DNA from: Steroidobacteraceae bacterium
GTDB lineage: Bacteria; Pseudomonadota; Gammaproteobacteria; Steroidobacterales; Steroidobacteraceae
Reading direction: 5' to 3'
NCBI GenBank assembly: GCA_025927665.1
Contig: JAICKZ010000035.1
Coordinates: 1-15,309, forward strand
DNA: 15,309 nucleotides
A program made the position numbers and the translations under genes. How positions within the stretch are numbered: position 1 is the stretch's first letter; each line of letters starts with the position of its first letter. Positions 1 through 5,687 of this stretch are shown here, in pieces. A model generated the notes under the pieces. The model did not search any database. It saw only the letters and a program-made list of their open reading frames with translations, and was not told where the DNA came from.

Positions 1-756
1 AGTCTTGAATAACAATCCACCCAGCACCATGGTTGCGACCACAGTCACTGCATATGTTTCGAACAAGTCGGCAGCCATGCCAGCACAGTCACCCACGTTG
101 TCACCCACGTTGTCCGCAATCACCGCGGGATTGCGCGGATCATCTTCGGGAATGCCGGCTTCGACTTTACCAACCAAGTCCGCACCGACATCGGCTCCCT
201 TGGTAAAGATGCCACCACCCAAGCGAGCAAAGATCGAAATTAATGAACCGCCAAATGCCAGTCCAACCAGTGAATGCAATGCGATCTCAATGCTGATACC
301 GCTTTTGAGCAATACAAAAAAATAACCGGCAACACCGAGCAATCCTAAGCCGACCACCAACATGCCCGTGATCGCACCACCCCGAAATGAAACTGTTAAA
401 GCTTGATTTAAACCAATGCTGGCCGCATGAGCAGTACGCACATTGGCTTGCACCGATACATTCATGCCAATGAATCCTGCCATTCCTGACAGGATTGCAC
501 CCACTGCAAAGCCGCCTGCAGTAATCCAACCAAGTGCTAATCCAAGCACTACAAACAAAACTGCACCAACCGCTGCAATAGTGCTGTATTGACGATTGAG
601 ATAAGCCTTGGCGCCCGCTTGAATCGCCGCAGCAATTTCTTGCATGCGAGCTGTGCCAGCAGATTGTTTGCGGATCCAACTTGCAAAAGCACCGCCATAC
701 ACCAATGCAATTACGCCCGCTGCAATTGCCAGCCACAACACTGAATCGGTGGACAT
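1..756 (-). CDS. hppA: membrane-bound proton-translocating pyrophosphatase, N-terminal part (cut by window edge)
   Basis: This integral inner-membrane enzyme hydrolyses inorganic pyrophosphate and pumps H+ (or Na+) across the membrane; in reverse it can make PPi. The visible 252 codons are open to the left edge, so roughly the C-terminal 60% is missing (family members are about 660-770 residues). The ATG at 754-756 has a strong ribosome site (GAAGGAG, 763-769) six bases upstream. The N-terminus is a hydrophobic helix, followed by further Ala/Gly-rich membrane segments. The family's catalytic signature is complete: D189-x7-K197-x-E199, then GIPEDDPRNP, then DNVGDNVGD with D215, D219 and D223, followed by CAGMAADLFETY. 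These residues bind Mg-PPi in the family. The residues that separate K+-dependent from K+-independent and H+ from Na+ types lie outside the window. The gene is downstream of, and co-oriented with, a PPi-type phosphofructokinase. Confidence 0.97.
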   Translation of the reverse strand, partial: MSTDSVLWLAIAAGVIALVYGGAFASWIRKQSAGTARMQEIAAAIQAGAKAYLNRQYSTIAAVGAVLFVVLGLALGWITAGGFAVGAILSGMAGFIGMNVSVQANVRTAHAASIGLNQALTVSFRGGAITGMLVVGLGLLGVAGYFFVLLKSGISIEIALHSLVGLAFGGSLISIFARLGGGIFTKGADVGADLVGKVEAGIPEDDPRNPAVIADNVGDNVGDCAGMAADLFETYAVTVVATMVLGGLLFKT

Positions 757-859
757 CAATAACTCCTTCAATTTAAATTCTGCTTATCGCAATGAAAAGC
801 TGAAACAGTCTTAATCGTTTGAACAATCGTTATAAACAATAAACGCGAGATTAACGTTT

Positions 860-888
860 TTCTTAGCGTGTCGTCTGACGCTTTTCAA
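860..888 (-). promoter_or_regulatory. candidate sigma70 promoter for hppA
   Basis: On the minus strand TTGAAA (883-888) is followed after 17 bases by TAAGAA (860-865), about 105 bases upstream of the hppA ATG. Spacing is ideal, but the -10 box is only a moderate match. The surrounding gap is AT-rich and holds other TA-rich stretches, so this is one candidate among several. Confidence 0.3.
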
Positions 889-1000
889 AGTTATTCCTCG
901 GTTTTTCTAACGCTCGGCAACTTTTACCAACCACAGACTCTGACAAAGGTAGCGGTAACTTGAGTAAACTACAACCACTGAAATAACAAACTTAAAAGTA

Positions 1001-1030
1001 GCGGTAACGTCATGACAATTGCGTTACCGC
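1001..1030 (-). terminator. hairpin after the phosphofructokinase gene
   Basis: GCGGTAACG (1001-1009) pairs perfectly with CGTTACCGC (1022-1030) around a 12-base loop, 20 bases past the stop codon of the gene at 1050-2321. On the minus strand it is followed within three bases by a TTTT run (TACTTTTAAG), a short tract for an intrinsic terminator. The stem repeats the GCGGTAAC octamer found at 951-958, so an operator role is an alternative. Confidence 0.45.
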
Positions 1031-1049
1031 CCCGGCTTTTATTTGCTGG

Positions 1050-2321
1050 TTATAGCTTGAAATCAGTGGTTAATTTTTTACGAACCGGCGCATTCTTAAG
1101 CACCACATATTGCGGCAGACCATCTTTATAAGGAGGGTAGTCTTCGCCTTTGATCAGAGGTGCTAAATACTTACGTGCTTTAGCAGTAATGTGGAATCCA
1201 TCTGCGGTGATGTAATCGCGCGGTAACATCTTTTCCACGTTCGCGACTTTTTCCAACGGTGCCATCGACACTTGCCATTTGTATGGCTTGTCTGAAACGC
1301 GCTTGATGGTAGGCATCACCGCGTTGTGGCCTTTAATCGCCAAATCCACTGCGGCCTTGCCCATGGCATAAGCCTGATCAACGTCGGTCTTGGAGGCAAT
1401 ATGACGTGCGGCGCGTTGCAGATAATCGGCCACGGCCCAGTGATATTTATAATTCAGTTTGCTCTTGACCATTTGTGCAATTACCGGCGCCACGCCGCCG
1501 AGTTGAGCATGTCCAAAGGCGTCGCGCAAACCGGCATCGGCCAGAAACTTGCCGTCGGCATTTTTGATGCCTTCAGAAACAACAATCGTGCAATAGCCAT
1601 ATTTCTCGACACAAAATTTCACACGCGCCAAGAATTTTTCTTCATCTAATTGAACTTCAGGAAACAGAATGATATGCGGCGAATCGCCTTCTTTTTCCGC
1701 TGCCAAACCACCTGCCGCTGCAATCCAGCCTGCGTGACGACCCATCACTTCCATAATGAACACCTTGGTGGATGTCTTCGCCATTGAAGCCACATCAAAG
1801 CCCGCTTCGCGAATCGATACCGCTACATACTTAGCGACCGAACCAAAGCCCGGACAACAATCGGTGATTGGCAAATCGTTATCAACGGTTTTAGGTACAT
1901 GTACAGCTTGAATGGGATAGCCCATTTTTTCGGCAAGTTGAGAAACTTTCCAGCAAGTGTCAGCGGAATCGCCACCGCCATTGAAAAAGAAATAGCCAAT
2001 GTCGTGCGCTTTGAATACTTCAATTAAACGTTCGTATTCCGCAGGATTATCGTCGTACTTTTTCAGCTTGTAACGCGCCGAACCGAATGCACCTGAAGGT
2101 GTGTGGCGTAATGCACGAATGGCACTGGCGGATTCCTTGGTGGTATCGATCAAGTCCTCATACAACGCACCGACAATGCCATGACGCCCGGCATATACCT
2201 TAGCAATCTTATTCTTGTGCTTGCGAGCGGTTTCAATCACTCCGCAAGCGGAGGCATTGATGACGGCAGTGACGCCGCCAGACTGAGCGTAAAAAGCATT
2301 ACGCGGGCGCGATTTGGGCAT
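1050..2321 (-). CDS. pfp: pyrophosphate-dependent 6-phosphofructokinase
   Basis: This cytoplasmic enzyme reversibly phosphorylates fructose 6-phosphate using PPi, replacing ATP-PFK in glycolysis and fructose bisphosphatase in gluconeogenesis. The protein has 423 residues, normal for this PFK branch. The frame is open 40 codons further upstream, but the ATG at 2319-2321 has GAGG six bases before it and begins the conserved MPKSRPRNAFYAQSGG sequence, so I chose it. Visible motifs: SGG near residues 14-16, NGGGDS at 114-119, PKTVDNDLP at 143-151, MGRHAGW at 193-199 and LGGVAP at 274-279. The lysine in PKTVDND (K144), where ATP enzymes have glycine, and the aspartate of GGGDS (D118) are the known markers of PPi use. 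Donor specificity is inferred from these residues. The gene precedes hppA on the same strand, a pairing that makes metabolic sense. Confidence 0.93.
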   Translation of the reverse strand: MPKSRPRNAFYAQSGGVTAVINASACGVIETARKHKNKIAKVYAGRHGIVGALYEDLIDTTKESASAIRALRHTPSGAFGSARYKLKKYDDNPAEYERLIEVFKAHDIGYFFFNGGGDSADTCWKVSQLAEKMGYPIQAVHVPKTVDNDLPITDCCPGFGSVAKYVAVSIREAGFDVASMAKTSTKVFIMEVMGRHAGWIAAAGGLAAEKEGDSPHIILFPEVQLDEEKFLARVKFCVEKYGYCTIVVSEGIKNADGKFLADAGLRDAFGHAQLGGVAPVIAQMVKSKLNYKYHWAVADYLQRAARHIASKTDVDQAYAMGKAAVDLAIKGHNAVMPTIKRVSDKPYKWQVSMAPLEKVANVEKMLPRDYITADGFHITAKARKYLAPLIKGEDYPPYKDGLPQYVVLKNAPVRKKLTTDFKL

Positions 2322-2401
2322 GATGATCCTCGATTTGGAATAAAGGCGCGGGAGGATAGCGCAGAGTCTTGATTGTGGACAGTCCGTTGTGACAGGAATT
2401 T

Positions 2402-2413
2402 TCGGGTACCCGA
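2402..2413. promoter_or_regulatory. 12-base perfect palindrome upstream of pfp
   Basis: TCGGGTACCCGA is a perfect palindrome 81 bases upstream of the pfp start, in the likely promoter region. It could be a dimeric repressor site or a chance occurrence; no second copy was noticed in the window. Confidence 0.2.
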
Positions 2414-2497
2414 CATTGGCGGGAGTCAAGCTGCTAGACAATCCTTTTATTCAACGCAAATTCCAACAATCATTTACTTACTAACAACGGATAACAA

Positions 2498-2520
2498 ATG
2501 CTCACCGACTTGGTGAGCAT
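2498..2520 (-). terminator. terminator hairpin closing the envelope cassette
   Basis: ATGCTCACC (2498-2506) pairs perfectly with GGTGAGCAT (2512-2520) around a five-base loop, 32 bases beyond the stop of the LTxxQ gene. On the minus strand the stem is followed directly by TTGTTATCC, a modest T-tract. It separates the cassette from the pfp gene downstream. Confidence 0.6.
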
Positions 2521-2552
2521 CTGTTAGTTACACATCAACGGAACGAGAGATA

Positions 2553-3023
2553 CTATTTCGTTCCTGCATGATCATGCACATGGTGCATCTGTTCTTTCAT
2601 CGTTGCCAACACCTGCGACAATTTTGCTTGTTGTTCTGGCGTCAACAAATTGTAAATTTGCATGTCATCCTTACTGCGCTGTTCAATGCGTGCAACGGCA
2701 GCGTTTTCGGCGGCCTTCACGGCATTTGCATAATTAGGATCACCTGGATTCAACATCCCCGAAAATTCATTGCGATGATTTGCAAATTCAGCTTTCACTT
2801 GTGCATGCGATTGTTCCATGATGGTCCGAATGTCTTGGCGTTGCGCATCCGTTAATCCCAACTGACTCACGGCCATTAAGAACGGACTTCTATGCATCAT
2901 ACGATGATGCGGTCGCGCCACCTGATTAGTTTGTTGATCAGCTTGCGCACTTTCCACAGCATAAGTGGACGCCGCCGCCAAACTCATTGTCGACAATACA
3001 ATCACTTTAAGATATCGATTCAT
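2553..3023 (-). CDS. Spy/CpxP-like LTxxQ periplasmic protein
   Basis: This is a 156-residue secreted protein of the Spy/CpxP/ZraP type, helical periplasmic chaperones or stress sensors that in some members bind metal. A Sec signal peptide ends near AYA (residues 20-22). Two copies of the diagnostic motif are present, LTDAQ at 57-61 and LTPEQ at 127-131, at the spacing seen in Spy-like folds. The regions between them are charged and helical. Histidines cluster before the first motif (RPHHRMMHR, 37-45) and at the C-terminus (HHVHDH, 147-152), which suggests metal binding but does not prove it. The ATG at 3021-3023 has GAGGTG (3028-3033) four bases upstream. It lies 34 bases after the DUF6515 gene on the same strand, so the two are probably co-transcribed. 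The family assignment is firm; the exact role is not known. Confidence 0.88.
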   Translation of the reverse strand: MNRYLKVIVLSTMSLAAASTYAVESAQADQQTNQVARPHHRMMHRSPFLMAVSQLGLTDAQRQDIRTIMEQSHAQVKAEFANHRNEFSGMLNPGDPNYANAVKAAENAAVARIEQRSKDDMQIYNLLTPEQQAKLSQVLATMKEQMHHVHDHAGTK

Positions 3024-3057
3024 AAATCACCTCGTATTGTTTCGACGCATTACCGAT

Positions 3058-3768
3058 TTATTTCACACTGTATCCACGTGCATCCAAACAAGCCGCTTCG
3101 GCACGCTTGTAGTCGTCTCGTTTGCTGTTGCTGTCGGCTGGATCCACGCCGCCTGCAGCTTTGGTGGGGTCAAATCCGGTTTGATCGACCGCCCATCGAT
3201 AACACTCGTAACGATCGGTGGACTTTTGCTCATCCGATTGTCCATTCTTGGGATAAACAAATGTTTCTTCACTGCTGACCGCTGTTGGTGGATTTGTGTC
3301 TGCATTGCTGCCTGCGGGTGGATCAGTGACTACGTAAACATTTTGTCCTGCATCCCAACGATAATAAACATTGTCCGCATAGTAGTAACGAACACCACCA
3401 AACCACAGCGGTGTATAAAAAGGTGGTAGCACATTAATATATAAACCCACCGGTGGTCGCACCACAACATAGCCAAACCCACCACGCCTGTACCAACTTC
3501 CGCCGTGAAAGTAATATGGGCTGCCATGAAAGTGAGTGGTGTAATAGCCACTGGGTAAGGAACGATATGAAGTGCCGAAAACCGGATAAGGTCGGTTATG
3601 ACCAAAGTGCGCATCGATTTCTACATGTCCTCGCGGCCCCCATGAACCATGGTCATGATGAAACTCATGATCGCCACCATGATGTTCAAAGTGACCATCT
3701 GCGAACACAGTGGTACTGCAAGCAACGCCAATTAAGGCAGTCATCAAAAGTTGATAGGGAGTCTTCAT
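3058..3768 (-). CDS. DUF6515-type secreted protein with a shared C-terminal GQS/RYEC/ACL domain
   Basis: A 236-residue exported protein of unknown function. The frame is open to a GTG at 3777, but that GTG lies inside the AAGGTGA ribosome site (3774-3780), so the ATG at 3766-3768 is the real start. A Sec signal peptide probably ends at VFA (residues 21-23). It is followed by a His-rich stretch (HFEHHGGDHEFHHDHG, 26-41). Residues about 80-153 match the aromatic, proline-rich DUF6515 pattern: GSWYRRGGFGYVVVRPPVG, LPPFYTPLWFGGVRYYYADN, then YVVTDPPAG. The last 65 residues form a second domain, VYPKNGQS (171-178), DRYECYRWAV (185-194), QTGFDP (196-201) and RAEAACLDARGYSVK (222-236), also present in the neighbouring lipoprotein. 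C189 and C227 could form a disulfide. It lies 15 bases after that lipoprotein gene. Confidence 0.85.
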   Translation of the reverse strand: MKTPYQLLMTALIGVACSTTVFADGHFEHHGGDHEFHHDHGSWGPRGHVEIDAHFGHNRPYPVFGTSYRSLPSGYYTTHFHGSPYYFHGGSWYRRGGFGYVVVRPPVGLYINVLPPFYTPLWFGGVRYYYADNVYYRWDAGQNVYVVTDPPAGSNADTNPPTAVSSEETFVYPKNGQSDEQKSTDRYECYRWAVDQTGFDPTKAAGGVDPADSNSKRDDYKRAEAACLDARGYSVK

Positions 3769-3783
3769 AAATTTCACCTTAAA

Positions 3784-4335
3784 TTACTTGATGGTGTAAC
3801 CACGGCCTTCAAGACAAGCACTTAACGCGCGACGATATTCCCGCGCCGGACGAACACGCGCTGCATAGTCACGATCATAAACTCGCTGCGCTTGATCAAC
3901 TTGTTCTTGTCGTTGCTGATCGGCGGCAGCGCCGATTAACGCACCCGCAACTGCACCAAATAATGCACCACCGGGTGCGTCACGTGGACGAGAGATGGCA
4001 GCACCAATGACCGCACCCGTGACCGCACCGGCTGCAGTGCCAGCTCCCTGCGGAGCAGAAACGACTCTGACATGAGGAACTTCATCGCTAGGTGCAGTGC
4101 TAGGGTCAAAATGAGTCTGCCCCACCGCCCAGGTATGACATTCATATCGATCACGATCGGTCTGCGCTTCGCTTTGTCCTTTGTTTGGATACACATAGAC
4201 ATCGCGTATTGGCTCTACCGTCTCTTCCGAAACACGGGCGGCCTCACGTTGCGGCGGAACCACGCAACCTGCGACGCTCATTAACAACAAAGGTACAATA
4301 GCTTTTAAGCCGACAGATGAAGTTAAGTACTGCAT
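3784..4335 (-). CDS. glycine-zipper lipoprotein with a split GQS/RYEC/ACL domain
   Basis: This is a 183-residue predicted lipoprotein. The frame runs up to a TTG at 4362, but the ATG at 4333-4335 gives a compact lipoprotein signal (lipobox VAGC, lipidated C24). The ribosome site is weak (GGTGG very close), so the start is less certain than others; GTG at 4341 is an alternative. After the lipobox come VYPNKGQS (48-55) and DRYECHTWAV (62-71), then a glycine zipper (about 96-138, repeated GAxxGAxxGA and GAVAGALIGAA), a charged coiled stretch (QQRQEQVDQAQ), and RALSACLEGRGYTIK (169-183). The outer parts match the C-terminal domain of the adjacent DUF6515 protein; the zipper sits between its halves. 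Glycine-zipper segments often insert in or associate with membranes. It is the first gene of the three-gene cassette. The function is unknown. Confidence 0.82.
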   Translation of the reverse strand: MQYLTSSVGLKAIVPLLLMSVAGCVVPPQREAARVSEETVEPIRDVYVYPNKGQSEAQTDRDRYECHTWAVGQTHFDPSTAPSDEVPHVRVVSAPQGAGTAAGAVTGAVIGAAISRPRDAPGGALFGAVAGALIGAAADQQRQEQVDQAQRVYDRDYAARVRPAREYRRALSACLEGRGYTIK

Positions 4336-4811
4336 AACCACCAAAATAAATGTTAGAACCAATCTTTAAAACGCGGTTTCAGACGAACGGTTGACACCAC
4401 GTAGCCTTTACATGTGGTTAGATGTGCCAGTCACCAGCCCGGTTTCATTAAGTGTTGTTTATTCGCGGGTTCGATACTTTCGGTTAGATCTTTCAGTTAT
4501 AAGAACGTTGAACGCTATCAATGACCAGAGAAAATTAGATGCCTCATTAACGAAGGACATAGCAACTTGTATATATGTGGAACTAAAGCTAATCATTCAC
4601 CTGCATCAGCTTAAGCAAGTTAAAGATTCAATACTCATTTCATTTTACGTAACAAAGTTGTCGCATCAGCGCTTTTCGGTCCAGGAATAATGTTAATTTT
4701 ATCATTCAAAACTCTCTTAATATTTCATCACTTGAATTTCTTGACGCATTCATTTTCGTACATCATAATTTTTGGTTATCTGTATTAATTTAAATTAAAC
4801 ACTGGTGTTAA
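4336..4811. other. divergent AT-rich intergenic region
   Basis: This 476-base stretch separates the minus-strand envelope cassette from the plus-strand gene at 4812. It must contain promoters in both directions. A clear one is visible for the plus strand (4741-4769); I find no convincing -35/-10 pair for the minus strand. A 99-codon open frame (4391-4690) has no ribosome site, no recognisable domain and a composition unlike a gene, so I do not call it. AT content rises strongly from about 4680 onward. Confidence 0.6.
4741..4769 (+). promoter_or_regulatory. sigma70-type promoter for the gene at 4812
   Basis: TTGACG (4741-4746) and CATAAT (4764-4769) are each one base off consensus and separated by exactly 17 bases. 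The predicted transcript start is near 4776, giving a leader of about 36 bases before the ATG at 4812. This is the best promoter match seen in the window. Confidence 0.65.
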
Positions 4812-5420
4812 ATGAGATTACTAAAATGTCTTTTGGTATTTTTGATTGTTAATAATTATGCAATGGCAGCTGTGCCATTAACAGAAAAAGCATCAGACCA
4901 ATCGATATCGCCACCTTCTTCAGACAAAGCCCAGATTATTTTTTTGAATCCTTCAAACTCTATTGCCGGTGCATTTCCGACAGGTATATATGAAGTCAAG
5001 GATAACGAGAGAGTATTCATGGTAATGCTTGGATCAAAAATGAAATTTGTTGCTGACGTTGAACCTGGAAAACATCTATTCATGTCCCAGATGGGGGCGG
5101 TTGCGCATTTCATGGACGCAGATGTTGAAGCGGGAAAACGTTACTACGTGTTGCTGCGATTTATTTATGCACATGGATTTCAATTACGTCCTATTCGCAA
5201 CTCCGGTCAACCCGAATACAACATCAATACTCCCAAAGTCAGTTCATGGCTGAAAGATTGTGTGCTTGTCAAGAAAGCAGCAGATAGCGAAGTTTGGTAT
5301 GAAAAACACAAAGACATCACCGATAAAGCTCAAGCCACTTACATGAAAGAATGGCTCGAGAAAGATGCAGAGCAAAGAAGTCAGCTGACATTGAACAAAG
5401 ATGATTCGATTGATAAATAG
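4812..5420 (+). CDS. secreted protein of unknown function, DUF2846-like
   Basis: This is a 202-residue protein with a Sec signal peptide (hydrophobic residues 3-14, likely cleavage after AMA at 17-19). The mature part is beta-rich. It has the layout of DUF2846-type envelope proteins: a short strand (AQIIFLNPSN, 40-49), then VEPGKHLF (83-90) and VEAGKRYYVLLRF (105-117), the two 'PGKH' and 'AGKxYYV' turns typical of that group. The C-terminal 50 residues are charged and probably helical (KHKDITDKAQATYMKEWLEK). The domain assignment rests on motif memory only and is tentative. The ribosome site is poor (GGTG). Base composition is more AT-rich than the flanking genes, and it stands alone between divergent and convergent neighbours, so it may be a lineage-specific or acquired gene. 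Confidence 0.75.
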   Translation: MRLLKCLLVFLIVNNYAMAAVPLTEKASDQSISPPSSDKAQIIFLNPSNSIAGAFPTGIYEVKDNERVFMVMLGSKMKFVADVEPGKHLFMSQMGAVAHFMDADVEAGKRYYVLLRFIYAHGFQLRPIRNSGQPEYNINTPKVSSWLKDCVLVKKAADSEVWYEKHKDITDKAQATYMKEWLEKDAEQRSQLTLNKDDSIDK

Positions 5421-5687
5421 CATCTAATGTTTCTTTTTCATAAAGAACGAGGTTTTTTAGAATCACTTTTGTTCTTATCCCTCTTAATACCAGGAAAAAG
5501 AATTATATTTCGAGTGCATCAACCCTTCTCCACCTGTTTCGCAAACACTTACAGCAAAGCAATCAATAATCAAATTGTAATCGGATACGGATGTAGACAA
5601 AAATCTTTGTATTCGTATTTTGAACTAGCACTACCATCGAATGCATGTGATGAGCATTCGAGGTTCAACGATAATGAGCTGTTACTG
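5421..5687. other. convergent gap between the gene at 4812 and pntB
   Basis: No gene is supported here. A 93-codon plus-strand frame (5427-5708) runs into the end of pntB and lacks a ribosome site. The gap holds a weak terminator (5431-5458) for the left gene and a perfect 8-base-pair hairpin, TCGAATGC (5637-5644) with GCATTCGA (5654-5661), 27 bases past the pntB stop. That hairpin has no adjacent T-run on either strand. It may protect the pnt transcript end or act with Rho. Confidence 0.5.
5431..5458 (+). terminator. weak terminator-like hairpin after the gene at 4812
   Basis: TTCTTT (5431-5436) pairs with AAAGAA (5442-5447) around a five-base loop, followed after CGAGG by a run of six T (5453-5458). 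The position, 10 bases after the stop codon, suits a terminator, but the stem is short and AT-rich. Confidence 0.3.

Larger units (their letters stand above)
757..1049. other. gap between hppA and the phosphofructokinase gene
   Basis: No credible gene is present. The gap holds the hppA ribosome site, a weak promoter candidate (860-888), and three copies of the octamer GCGGTAAC: direct at 951-958 and 1001-1008, inverted at 1023-1030. The first two are part of an 11-base direct repeat GTAGCGGTAAC (949-959 and 998-1008). The last two form a hairpin. A 293-base gap with its own possible terminator and promoter suggests hppA may be transcribed separately from the upstream gene, at least in part. 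Confidence 0.6.

Noticed and set aside
287..736. 149-codon minus-strand frame inside hppA
   Set aside because: It is a frame shadow: the true frame reads the H+-pyrophosphatase, with all catalytic motifs, from the ATG at 756.
2322..2441. 40-codon N-terminal extension of the phosphofructokinase
   Set aside because: The internal ATG at 2321 has a good ribosome site and matches the normal family N-terminus; the extension is not conserved-looking and covers the promoter region.
3769..3777. GTG start three codons upstream for the DUF6515 gene
   Set aside because: The GTG is part of the AAGGTGA ribosome site for the ATG at 3768.
4467..4482. GCGGGTTCGATAC, resembling a tRNA T-arm
   Set aside because: The T-stem does not close (CTTTC where CCCGC is needed), and no acceptor, anticodon or D-arm fits around it on either strand.
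4391..4690. 99-codon plus-strand open frame in the divergent gap
   Set aside because: No ribosome site, no signal or domain, and composition unlike the neighbouring genes; an open frame of this length is expected by chance in AT-rich DNA.
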